DNA of 64,000 nucleotides from Boswellia sacra (lineage: Eukaryota > Streptophyta > Magnoliopsida > Sapindales > Burseraceae). Below, in pieces: positions 45,645 to 55,559 of the stretch (position 1 is its first letter; every line of letters begins with the position of its first letter). The DNA is taken from assembly GCA_013180625.2 (NCBI GenBank), contig SNVD02003164.1, forward strand, positions 104,731-168,730, given 5' to 3'. Below the pieces are notes generated by a model. That model did no database searches and was not told where the DNA came from. It worked only from the letters and a program-made list of their open reading frames with translations. The position numbers and the translations under genes are program-made.

Positions 45645-46108
45645 TGATAGGTTCATGGCTAGACCTCCAATTAAGTTCACTTATTCTAGGTGTAAGAAGT
45701 GAATTTAGAATTAGGTGCCCATTTGTTTTCTTTTTCCTTTTGCTTCCTTTTGTTGTTAAGTTTGTTATGCTGGGAATAAGGTTTGGGGACTGGGAGTTAG
45801 TTATTTGGTTGCTAAGCTGGAAAGGCTGCTGAGTTGGAAAGGAGGGCAAATTAGTTATAGACTATTAAGGGAAAGAGGAGAGAGAGAGAGAGAAGGGGTA
45901 GAGGAATTCTATTAGCATTGTGTTCTGGGGAGAGCTGGTAGACCTCTCGAAAGTCTGTTGCCTCACTCTATTGTTTTCTCTAATTTTCTGGAATATTGAA
46001 AGTTGATTCTTATTACTCTATCTACTCAAGATACCATCATTCTAATTTCTCTTCTGTTTTTCTTGCTCTGGCTTGCTAATTGTGCTCTGTGTGAACTAGA
46101 ACCTAACA
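45645..46108 (+). repeat. Chromovirus 3' LTR
   Basis: This 464-bp LTR, TGATAGG...CTAACA, is followed by the GTTTA target duplication. Arm A has its duplicate at 76-537. Confidence 0.93.
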
Positions 46109-46115
46109 GTTTACA

Positions 46116-46120
<5 letters not shown>

Positions 46121-46181
<61 letters not shown>
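46121..46181. repeat. (TA)30 microsatellite
   Basis: A pure dinucleotide run of about 61 nt in the LRR intron, longer than its duplicate at 551-594. Confidence 0.95.
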
Positions 46182-46184
<3 letters not shown>

Positions 46185-46297
46185 TCTAGCTAAATAACTC
46201 TTTGGTTATTTGTTTTTGACTATGTACTTACTAAATTTGGTACCTAAATCATAAACTGGTTCATATGCTGTGAGCAATTGTTTTGTGATCTAAAACC

Positions 46298-46861
46298 TGT
46301 TGAGTGTGGCTCATATGCAAGTGGGAGAGATCCCATATTGGTTAAGTTGCAAAGCATAGGTCTCATGTGAGCTTATAAAAGAAGCCACATGGGAGAAATT
46401 TAATTATCCCATTAGAAATTCTCTTCTCTTCTACCCCTTATATTGTAAGGTCTCACATATAAGGTCTTATAGTTTAAGGGCCTTTCATTAAAGACCTTAA
46501 AGTTTGTAATATTTATTTTTTCTTCCTTTGATTTTGGGTATTTGTAGTATTGCCCAATTGTTTGAGTAATTACGATTTGGCTTAACTATTCGGGTAATTA
46601 CAGTTTGGCCCAATAGTTATGGTATTTGTATTGTGGTCCAAAAGTTTGTAATTCTCTTTAAAGATAGTGGAAGGTTTCTTCAGCGGTGCCCGAGGACGTC
46701 GGTATTTATACCGAACATCGTTAAATTTTGGTGTTCTTTCTATCTTGTATTGTTGGTTGATTGGTTGCCTCTTTAATTGCTATTATATTCAATTATCTAG
46801 CATAGTTTGTGGTTGTGCATTTTGGTTGTTCAGTTGGTTATCGCTTCCGTTGTGCGTAACA
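46298..46861 (+). repeat. Copia copy 2, 5' LTR
   Basis: This 564-bp LTR, TGTTGAGTG...GCGTAACA, keeps the terminal CA that copy 1's 5' LTR has lost. Confidence 0.92.
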
Positions 46862-46862
46862 A

Positions 46863-46876
46863 TTGGTATCAGAGCC
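46863..46876 (+). other. Primer-binding site, copia copy 2
   Basis: TTGGTATCAGAGCC, identical to copy 1, complementary to the 3' end of initiator methionine tRNA. Confidence 0.9.
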
Positions 46877-47027
46877 TAAGGTTGTGGATAATGATTGGTT
46901 ATTTTATTGAAGCACTTGCTACTATTCTGGGCTGTTAAATTTGGATTGCTAGTTATTGAATATAATAGTTTGTTTGGAGCTTGGTTATTGGTGATTTGTG
47001 TATCGAGCTTATTTGTGAGAGGTAGTA

Positions 47028-48160
47028 ATGGCATCATCGTCAACTATACCGGAGAAGACAATGACTGTGACAAATGCAAAAATAGATGTTAAAAAATTTG
47101 ATGGCCGAAATAATTTTGGCTTATGGCAGAGTGAGATGTTGGACGGGTTGTATCAGCATGATTTGGATATTGTTCTGGAAGAAACAAAACCAGAAGATAT
47201 CAGTGCAAGAGATTGGACAGGCTGAATATAAAAGCTGGTGGGTTGATTCGCTCATACTTGTGTGTAGAACAGAAGAATTCATTTATAAAAGAGACATTTG
47301 CAAGCAAACTATGGAAGCCACTGAAAAACAAATATATGAAGGAAAGCAATGAGAATCGGCTGTACCTATTAAAGAGATTGTTCCGTCTCCAGTTGAAACC
47401 AGGTACGAGCATCAGTTCTCATATTGGTGAGTTTAATAAGTTAATTGCTGATTTGTTAAACTTAAATGAAACCTTCAAAGATGAAATTAAAGCTATGTTA
47501 TTGATTGGCTCACTTCCAGATGAATTAGATCATTTGTGCATTACTCTTATCCATGGGAAAGATAAACTATCTTTTAAAGAAGTTTGCTCTACTTTGTTGA
47601 ATTATGAAATTCGTAAGAAAGATCAAAGGGAACATAGGGATGAGTTAGTAGATACATTGACAGTGAGAGGCGTAGTCAAAGTAGGAAACCAGGAAAAAGA
47701 GGAAAATCTTGGTCGAAGGGTAGATTAGAAAAAGATGAGTGTGCCTTTTATCGTGAGAAAGAGCATTGGAAGAAAGATTGTCCTAAGTTGAAAAAGAAAG
47801 ATAAGGGCAAGGCTGTTTCTGATGCATGTGTTATTGAGTGTGAGGATGATAGTGAGTCAGATATATATCTAGCTGGTCACCCATCCACTTCTGGTTCTGA
47901 TGAGTGATTATGGATTTGGGTTGTCCTTATCATATGTGTCCACATAGAGGAATGATTCTTTCAGTTTGAAGAGCTTGATTGTAGAGTTATGTATATCGAC
48001 AATGATGATATTTGCCATACTACTGAGATAGGTTCGATCCGATTAAGGAATCATGATGGACAGACTAGAGTTCTGACAAATGTTCGGTATGTACCGAAAT
48101 TGAAGAAGAATCTCCTCTCTTTAGGAGCCTTAGAATCTAAAGGCTGTGGGATATCTATTT
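47028..48160 (+). pseudogene. Copia gag and protease (broken), copy 2
   Basis: ATG at 47028 opens a gag frame to 47225 that keeps GLWQSEMLDG (copy 1 has a stop at the W). It then shifts to 47213-47728 as in copy 1. A second shift at about 47672, private to this copy, cuts the frame in front of the zinc knuckle. The knuckle itself (47741-47782) has lost its second cysteine and its glycine (CAFYREKEHWKKDC). The protease is shifted at about 47907 by a missing G and reads on to about 48160. No working gag or protease can come from it. Confidence 0.87.
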
Positions 48161-48195
48161 GAGATGGTATTCTGAGGTATACTTCAGGCGCTGTT

Positions 48196-49083
48196 GTGGT
48201 ATTGAAAAGCACTAGGAGGAACAACTTGTATTACTATAACTGTAGTACGGTTATTGGATCAGCGGCTATGATTTCTGATAATGATACAGATTTAGAGATC
48301 ACGAGACTGTGGCATATGCGATTGGGACATGCAGGTGAGAGAGCCTTATTTAGTTTGATGAAACGAGGCTTATTGAAAGGTGCAAAGACTTGCAAGCTAG
48401 ATTTTTGTGAGCATTGTTTTCTGGGAAAGTAGAAGAGAGCGAAATTTGGCACCACTATTGATAATACCAAGGGTATTCTTGATTATGTTCACTCAGAGGT
48501 ATGGGGGCCTATCAAAACTGCATCAATGGGAGGTAGGCACTACTTTGTTACTTTTGTTGATGACTTTTCCAAAAGAACTTGGGTATACTGTTTGAAATCA
48601 TAAGATGATTTACTTAGTGCTTTCCTTAAATGAAAAAAGATGATTGAGACACAAACTGGCAAGAAGATCAAGCATCTCAGAACAGATAATGGTGGTGAGT
48701 ATTTCAGTGATCAATTTTTCAAATTGTGTCAAAATGAAGGTATTGTACGTCATTTTACTATTAGAGGTACATCGCAGCAGAATGGGGTGGCAGAACGCAT
48801 GAACCAGATATTACTGGAGAAAGTTCGATGTATGTTGTCCAATGTTGGGTTGGGCAAGGAATTTTGGGTTGAGGCTGTGACTTATGCATGTCATCTCATT
48901 AATCGTTTACCTTCAGCTGCTATTAGTGATAGAACTCCATTGGAGGTATGGTTTGGACAACCTGTTTCTGATTATGATTCTTTACATGTTTTTGGTTCTC
49001 CTGCATATTATCATGTGAAAGAATCTAAGCTGGATCCTAGAGCCAAGAAAGCGATTTTCTTGGGATTTGCTTCGGGAGTATAA
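48196..49083 (+). pseudogene. Copia integrase (broken), copy 2
   Basis: The zinc-binding part 48310-48432 keeps all four ligands (LWHMRLGH and CEHC). A TAG follows at 48430. The core 48480-48640 has FVDDFSKRTWVYCLKS then TAA. 48640-49083 holds the second catalytic Asp (LRTDNGGEYFS) and the Glu region (SQQNGVAERMN), both intact. It ends at a TAA at 49081 where copy 1 reads KGYRL. The domain is better preserved than in copy 1. Confidence 0.87.
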
Positions 49084-49227
49084 GGATATCATCTTTGGTG
49101 TCCTAGTTCAAGGAAGATTATATCTAGCAGAGATGCGACATTTGATGAGTCTTCAATATTGAAGAAATCAGAAAACCAGACAAAGGTGAATGGTAATCCA
49201 CAGCAGGTGGAGCATACTCAGCAATAG

Positions 49228-51014
49228 GTGGAGTTTGAAATGATGACATTGAACCCAATTAGATCTGTTGAGACAGATGATGATACTTTTATGATAGAGG
49301 GAGATTTGGGAGATGATGGAGAGGGTTCTACTAAGGAACCTCAACAGCACCAAGAATCTATTGCAGTTGATAGGCCAAGATGTAAGATTTGCAGACTTGC
49401 TCAATTTGCTGATACGGTGGCCTATACACTTCCAATTGTAGATGCTGATATTCCTTCCACTTATAGAGAGGCAGTTAGATGTTCTAAAGTTGATCGGTGG
49501 AAGATAGCTATGAGCGAAGAGATGCAGTCTCTTCAAAAGAATGAAACTTGGGAGCTAGCTCAACTACCGAAGGGTAAAAAAGCAATTGAGTGCAAATGGC
49601 TATATGCAAAGAATGATGGATTTCCTAAAAAGAATAACTTCCGCTACAAGGCAAGGTTGGTGGCTAAAGGCTACACTCAGAGGGAAGGAATTGACTACAA
49701 TGAAGTATTTTTTTCAGTTATGAAACATTCTTTCATTAGAATTTTGTTGCCCTTGGTAGCTCAGATGAATATGGAACTAGTTCAACTTGATATAAAAACT
49801 GCATTTTTACAGGGTGACTTAGAAAAGGAAATCTATATGACTCTGCCAGAGGGATTAAAAGTTGCTGGTAAGGAAAATTTGGTGTGCAAACTGAAAAGAT
49901 TGCTTTATAGTTTGAAGCAATCTCCCAGATAGTGGTATAAGCTATTTGATCGGTTTATGATGGGTCAGAGGCACACAAAAACCAAATTTGATAATTGTGT
50001 GTATTTTTGGAGGCTACGTGATGGTTCTTTCATTTATCTACTCTTGTATGTTGATGATATGTTGATAGCTTCGACGAATGTCGAAGAAATTATAAAGTTA
50101 AAGACTTAGTTGAATCGAGAGTTTAAATGAAAGATTTGGGTGAAGCTAAGAAGATACTAGGTGTGTAGATTAGCAGAGATAGAGGGAGAGGCAAGATTTG
50201 TTTGACTCAGAAGCATTACCTGAAGAAGGTATTACAGCAGTTTGGTATTACGAAGCAGTCAAAACCTGTAAGTATCCCACTTGCTCCTCATATGAAGCTC
50301 AGTGCATCTTTATCTCCTAGTATAGATGAGAAACGAGAGTATATATCTCGAGTTCCATATGCTAATGCAGTTGGTAGCCTGATGTATGCTATGGTATGTA
50401 CAAGACCTGACATTTCACATGCAGTTGGAGTTGTGAACAGGTACATGCATAATCCTGGTAAAGGACATTGGCAAGCAGTGAAATGGATTTTACGGTATTT
50501 GTTGAAAACCGTAGATGTTGGCATCGTCTTTGAAAGAGATGATACATGTGATCAGTATAACATTGGTTATGTTGATTATGATTATACTGGTGATTTGGAT
50601 GAACGTTAATCGACAACTGGTTATGTGTCTACGCTTGCAAAAGCACCAGTAAGTTGGAAGTCTATTTTACAATTTACAGTGGCTTTATCTACTACAGAAG
50701 TAGAGTATATCGTAATGACAGAGGCTGTAAAGGAAGCTATTTGGTTACAAGGTTTGCTGGATGAATTGGGAATTGGGTAGAAGAAGACTACTCTTTATTC
50801 TGACAATCAGAATGCTATCTACTTACCAAAGAATCCAGTGTTCTATATTTATATGAAGCATATTGATGTTCGGTATCATTTTGTGCGGGAGATCATTGAT
50901 GAAGGAAGAATCTTACTTCAGAAGATTGAGATGTCGAGAATCCCACAGATATGTTGACTAAGGTTGTGATAATGATCAAGTTCAGTCATTGTTTGGACTT
51001 GATCAACATTGTGT
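49228..51014 (+). pseudogene. Copia reverse transcriptase and RNase H (broken), copy 2
   Basis: 49228-49932 is open through the fingers and palm start ([46 protein letters not shown]) to a TAG at 49930 shared with copy 1. YVDDMLIA is at about 50047-50070, with a TAG at about 50107 and a shift near 50125. The RNase H frame 50202-50609 includes PYANAVGSLMYAM. A TAA at about 50607 and a TAG at about 50777 break the rest. A missing base at about 50931 shifts the last part (copy 1 has ETVENPTDMLTK). Confidence 0.87.
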
Positions 51015-51110
51015 GAATTTGATTGCGCCATTGGGCACATTTGGAGGCGTTGTAGTTGTGATAGAGAATATGGGAAAAAGAAGAAATTTGTGATGGGTCA
51101 GCATATTCGT

Positions 51111-51123
51111 CAAGGTGGAGATT
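51111..51123 (+). other. Polypurine tract of copia copy 2
   Basis: CAAGGTGGAGATT directly precedes the 3' LTR, as in copy 1. Confidence 0.85.
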
Positions 51124-51681
51124 TGTTGAGTGTGGCTCATATGCAAGTGGAGAGATCCCACATTGATTAAGTTGTAAAGCATGGGTCTCATGTGGGCTTA
51201 TAAAAGAAGCCACATGGGAGAAGTTTAATTGTCTCATTAGAAATTCTCCTCTACCCCTTATATTTGTAAGGTTTCACATATAAGACGTCATAGTTTAAGA
51301 GTTTTTCATTGAAGATCTTAAAATTTGTAATATTTATTTTTTTCTTTTGATTTTGGGTATTTGTAGTATTGTCCAATTGTTTGGGTAATTACAGTTTGAC
51401 CCAACTATTCGGGTAATTGCAGTTAGATCCAATAGTTGTGGTATTTGTATTATGGCCCAAAATTTTGTAATTCTCTTTGAAGATAGTGGAAGGTTTCTTC
51501 AGCGGTGTCCGAGAACGTAGGTATTTATACCGAACCTCGTTAAATCTTGGTGTTACTTTCTATCTTGTATTGTTGGTTGATTGGTTGCCTCTTTAGTTGC
51601 TATTATATTCAATTATCTAGTATAGTTTGTGGTTGTGCATTTTGGTTGTTCAATTGGTTATCGCTTCCGTTGTGCGTAACA
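51124..51681 (+). repeat. Copia copy 2, 3' LTR
   Basis: This 558-bp LTR ends GCGTAACA and is followed by AAACC. Confidence 0.92.
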
Positions 51682-52183
51682 AAACCATCCATAAAAACAA
51701 ATTCATTTTAAGATTTATCTGGATGGGCAGGCTTTGATATTATCCCAGAGCAAGATTAACGATCGCCCAAGCGCAATGTTGAAGTCCCTTTCTAAACTTG
51801 TTGTTGGACAATAATCCTCTGAGACAGGTAAAGTAGATCCAATTTATGATTCAGTCTCTTATCAATAAGACAAAGTAATGGAGTAAAACATGAAATTGAC
51901 AGGTTGCTTAATCTGTTACCGTCTGTGCAAACATCAATGTCTTGTAAATTTTAAGTTCTTATGAGACTAATCTCTCATGAGAAATTTAAAATCGTGCGAC
52001 CATTTGTCATGTTGCCTTTATCCTTCTTCAACTTTTCCTTTTCTATGCAAGATTTCAATTAAACAGTCGCCTTATTGGCAGAATGAGGACATAACAAATA
52101 AACACGTGATACTTTAGTAGCATGTATTCTGAATTGTCATTTTCTTTACTGATTTTGGTGTGTTCTGACTTCTTGATCTGTAG
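51682..52183 (+). other. LRR-gene intron, right of the copia insertion
   Basis: Non-coding. The first about 420 bp are duplicated at 6111-6529. The unique remainder ends in the acceptor TTGATCTGTAG at 52183. Confidence 0.8.
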
Positions 52184-52510
52184 ATTCCATCTGATGGATT
52201 TAAAGTAGTTCCTATGTTTCAGATTTATGATCTAATTGCAATGTAGCTTCATTACCAGAGAATCCAACATTTTTTCAGCTTGCCTCGCTTGTAGGAGCTC
52301 TACCTGAGGTCAGTCAGCTCCAATGTTATGGCATGAACACATGCATGTGTCACATGCACTTGCCTGTATGTATTTGTAAATATTGGTATTTTCTCCAAAT
52401 ATTGCGAGATTTATCTTCCTTGTGGTCTTAACAGACAACTTCAACTCCATGAAGTTCCAGCAGATGCAGGAGGTACTAGAGGAGATCGGATCAACAACTT
52501 CCCCATGTGC
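52184..52510 (+). pseudogene. LRRC40-like LRR gene, 3' exons (decayed)
   Basis: Exon 52184-52308 reads IPSDGFKVVPMFQIYDL, then after a TAG and a shift LPRL*ELYLR, where the family has LPxLxELYLR; donor GAG/gtcagt. Exon 52435-52470 continues with QLQLHEVPADA, matching the family's LSEVPxDI step. Together they follow, in family order, the TSKELSLEGL-type exons that should come after 26600, so they are the continuation of the gene that starts at 18523. The last about 40 bp (AGGTACTAGAGGAGATCGGA) are instead nearly identical to exon sequence at 23545-23566. Terminal LRRs and the stop codon are not recognisable. Confidence 0.8.
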
Positions 52511-53099
52511 AAGCATAAAACTTCACACCAGGCACAAGGCAACTGAAAACAAAGAAAATAATGACAAAATAACAGCAAAACAACTAGACCCAGAAAATAA
52601 ATGCAAACAACTTCTATTTCAAGTTGTAATATATTCGATGTTAATTTTGTATTGTAATATACGTCGTAATTCTAACTTTTTTATAATACAGGATTTTTAG
52701 GGAACTTTTTGGGTTCTATTATTGCAACTTACATCATAATTCTAACATATTTAGAAGGGTATAATGAGACATTAGGATGACTGTTTTGGAATTTAAGATA
52801 GATTGGGAATGCAATTCTTTTACAATACAAAAAATTATTAACAAAATTAATATGTAAGATAAATATTAAATATAAGATTAATTTATATTATACATAAATA
52901 GAAGATTACTGTGTTTATTTTTGATAATTTTGTAATCAAAAGAGGAATATACAATAAATAATAAGCAGGCGACATGACGTCATTTGTAGGGACATGATGT
53001 CATTTGTAGGGGCTTTATTGTTATTAACAGAACCTCGGGGCTAAAAAGGAAACACATAATTCCGTTCCAAATTTGTCTGTCTTAGGCTTTTTTTTTCCT
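52511..53099. other. AT-rich intergenic DNA with a short direct repeat
   Basis: No gene is seen. 52971-53010 contains ACATGACGTCATTTGTAGGG followed directly by ACATGATGTCATTTGTAGGG. TGACGTCA-like cores are palindromic and resemble bZIP binding sites, but nothing else supports a promoter. Confidence 0.5.
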
Positions 53100-53203
53100 T
53101 GTCCGAAAAGATTTCGGAGAGATCTTCCTTGTGCAAAAAGAATTCGGAGAGATCAGAATTTTTGTTTTTTTTTCTTGTCCGAAAAGAATTCGGAGAGATC
53201 AGG
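53100..53203. repeat. Three CCGAAAAGAATTCGGAGAGATC units
   Basis: Units at about 53101-53124, 53131-53154 and 53177-53200 share GAAAAGAATTCGGAGAGATC with small changes. Each has an inner near-palindrome CCGAAAAGAATTCGG. The array lies upstream of the J-domain pseudogene, possibly in its leader. Confidence 0.75.
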
Positions 53204-53314
53204 TCAATGTATATATATGGTAATGGTATTTGGTGCGGTAAGAAATCTCAAAAGCAAACTTCAGTCGTTCTTCTTCAATTCCAATATGCCTCAGCGTAAG
53301 CCTATTCACCAACG

Positions 53315-53791
53315 ATGACGTTACTCACAGAAAAAATAGAAGCCAACAAATCGCTTGTGCTTTCCATGTTTGAAAACAACTTAAAAGCGGAGGAGTGCAT
53401 GGATAGAGCAGAAGATTATTTTAAGCGAGGAGATGTTGTGATGGTAATTGTATTGATTGGTGTGGCACTCACAAAAGAACCACAACACCGTGACAGCCGC
53501 AAATATATCCATACATACATGACGCACTTGACGCACATGATGGGATCGAAGAAGAAGATGATAAATTAGTATGAAATCCTGAGTCTTCCTTATCGTCAAT
53601 ATAAATTCATTATTTTCAATGATATTGACAACGCTTACAAGTGCAAGACATCGGCGCTTCACCCTGATAATTGCTCTTCTGCTGCGGCTGAGGGTGCAAT
53701 CGAGCTTTTTCGTGCAGCATGGGAGGTTCTTTCTGATCCAGTCAAAAGAAGGGAATACGATGATCAACTTATGTCAGCTGAACAATTTTAA
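53315..53791 (+). pseudogene. J-domain (DnaJ-type) protein, broken by one stop
   Basis: From ATG at 53315 an N-terminal segment (AEECMDRAEDYFKRGDVV, residues about 28-45) resembles the helical region in front of the J domain in plant J proteins. The J domain starts after an in-frame TAG at 53567, standing where these proteins have the W of a W-Y-x-I-L motif, and continues in the same frame: YEILSLP, the diagnostic HPD in ALHPDNCSSAAAEGA, and FRAAWEVLSDPVKRREYDDQ, to TAA at 53789. J proteins stimulate Hsp70 ATPase through HPD. The total would be about 158 codons, shorter than the usual 600-plus residue relatives, so it is probably a truncated copy. The stop could be a single G-to-A change. Confidence 0.82.
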
Positions 53792-53951
53792 GGATCCCAA
53801 GTTGTTATTAATTTTTGAGAAAGAAGTGACTTTATTTTTAGCGGAACAATTCCATAGTTTGTTTAACTTTCTTTAAATATATATAAAGAGTAGTTTCTCA
53901 AGTACTTAGAAATTCTTTATGTTATGGATGATGATTTGTTTGTCATTGTTT

Positions 53952-55520
53952 AATTCTGAACGAGATAAACGATTCCACCAATGCCTTCGAACAATGAACA
54001 AGGGCGATCACCTCCATGCATCTTGCCTTGTGATATAAGTTTTTGCGCTCTATCATGTAGAAAGCAAACAAATGCTTTGGCCTTGTACAAGTACTCCACA
54101 TTTCCAGTCAAATGGCAGAGTGACAAAAAAACATAGATGTTTCCACTTATGCTATGACAAATGCCAACCTACTTAAGCAGACCCCTTTGCCATACAACCT
54201 CTGCTGCATCCATAGCAGCTTGCACAAATTTTTTGTCTCCTAAAACCTAACAATTTAAATATTTTAGAATCAAAAGTTCTCAGAATCAAAAGCTTTGCTC
54301 ATTTCATCATTAATCACAAGAGTATAAATAAACGAACCTGCAGATATACGAGCTTATGAAGTAAGGATTTGCAAATTTAGTTCATCACCAATAACAATAA
54401 AAGTGATTCTGACAATAAGACTTGAACATTGATGTTTGAAGCCTTATCTAATAGTTTCAACTTTGGTCAAGTGGTTTCGGATATGGTGTGACAACTAAAG
54501 TTTCCTCATTCAAATATCTCACATGTTACATCAAACTAAATTCAGCTTGAAGGTCTCACAAGGCTAACTGACCTTAAGATTTTTTGGTCAAATAGTTCCT
54601 TGGAACTAATCTTTGGGGAGGTATGACACATCATGCAATTATTTGTATCAACTATGTTGGCTCCCCATGCAAGTAATGAGTAATCTGACCAATAAGAAGT
54701 AGAATTGTTAAAGCAAGATAGGGTAACCTGAGCAGCTTTAGAATTGTTAAAGCAAGATAGGGTAACCTGAGCAGCTTTCACAGGGGTAAGAGCGACCCCA
54801 GGAGCACAAGGCGCCAATGCACAAGACAGTCTTATTCAATTCCTTCACTTGAAGGGTAATTACCGCTAGGGAAACAGTTCTTAATCATGCAGCGAAGTGT
54901 ATTCTTGACATCCTCCACCTTATTAGGTTTCAATTCCATGTCCAAAAAAACATGCATAATACCAGCCAGGTCATGTGCAGCACCCCAATATTTTTTCCCA
55001 TACCATTCATACATTAACGGATATCTTCCCTTAGCCAATCTTCTGCCAGCCCTAATAATTTTATCGACAACTGCTCTCTATACAAACATTATGTCAAATG
55101 AAAAAGAGAAATAATCCAATCCTCTTAATGCAGATACATTGGGATGAAAAAAAGAGCATAAGTATTTTACCATGTGGGTGATAGGTATTGTCTCTCTACC
55201 AATATTCTTGTTTAAGAATGAACAGGCCCATAAGAACCCCGCTCTTATAAAATAACTCATTTGGCAAGTCACTAGGAAGTTTGATCTGCTCTCAGCAGAA
55301 AAAAATTGAATTTCAAAATAAAAACAAACAAAGACATTTCGACTTATTGCGGCAAAATGTTATCAAGAAAGGAAAAAGCTATCTAATCAAATACCTCTTT
55401 GAACTGTGTTAAGTAGCGATCAAGTAGGCACTCATCACAAGCATGCTTTGCCACAATAGCGCCGAGAGCACAGACACTAGCCTGCCGACATATGAATGTC
55501 ACAACGGGATCCGAGGCAGT
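53952..55520 (-). pseudogene. LanC-like (GCR2/GCL family) gene, decayed and 5'-truncated
   Basis: Exons on the minus strand: 55520-55395 (VVTFICRQASVCALGAIVAK HACDECLLDRYL), about 55300-55170 (KLPSDLPNELFYK, shift, AGFLWACSFLNKNIGRET), about 55082-54820 (GRRLAKGRYPLMYEWYGKKY WGAAHDLAGIMHVFLDMEL), about 54830-54765 (APGVALTPVKAAQ after a shift) and 54240-53952 (FVQAAMDAAEVVWQRGLLK, TAG, VGICHSISGNIYVFLSL, GDRPCSLFEGIGGIVYL). This follows lanthionine-synthetase-C-like proteins of plants, which are peripheral membrane proteins with a zinc site. Two ligand motifs are weakened: the CHG motif reads CHS and the motif before APGVAL is shifted. The 5' third is missing, cut off where MULE sequence begins near 55540. 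Confidence 0.88.
54704..54781. repeat. 39-bp tandem duplication in the LanC pseudogene
   Basis: TAGAATTGTTAAAGCAAGAT AGGGTAACCTGAGCAGCTT occurs twice in a row without change, repeating the exon end KAAQ and its donor. Confidence 0.9.
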
Positions 55521-55559
55521 ACGTAGGCGACAAAGATCTTCTCATTCCTCTTTGTTTCA

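Larger units (their letters stand above)
27130..46108 (+). mobile_element. Chromodomain Ty3/gypsy element (chromovirus, Reina-like), split by an Athila element
   Basis: The LTRs are 27130-27590 and 45645-46108. The target duplication is GTTTA at 27125-27129 and 46109-46113. The internal domains run gag, zinc knuckle, protease, RT, RNase H, integrase and a C-terminal chromodomain (41225-45640). An Athila-like element occupies 27642-41214, between the primer site and gag. Without it the element is about 5.4 kb. Short LTRs and the EATWE...FPDLHLEDKV chromodomain suggest the Reina clade. It landed in an intron of the LRR pseudogene. All genes carry stops. Confidence 0.93.
46298..51681 (+). mobile_element. 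Ty1/copia LTR retrotransposon, copy 2 (defective)
   Basis: LTRs 46298-46861 and 51124-51681, with AAACC at 46293-46297 and 51682-51686. It is the same insertion event as 711-6110, seen in the other duplication arm. Shared disablements (for example the shift after ISARDWT and the TAG after the CEHCFL motif) predate the duplication. Others are private to each copy. Confidence 0.93.
45570..52100. repeat. Segmental duplication, arm B (partner 1-6529)
   Basis: This is the original context of the duplicated block: chromovirus tail, its LTR, (TA)n, LRR intron, copia copy 2 and more LRR intron leading into true LRR exons at 52184. The net length difference from arm A is only about 2 bp, although microsatellite and LTR indels occur in both. 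Confidence 0.92.

Noticed and set aside
711..51681. Two independent copia insertions into the same 5-bp target
   Set aside because: The flanking intron and chromovirus LTR are duplicated too; one insertion followed by segmental duplication explains everything.
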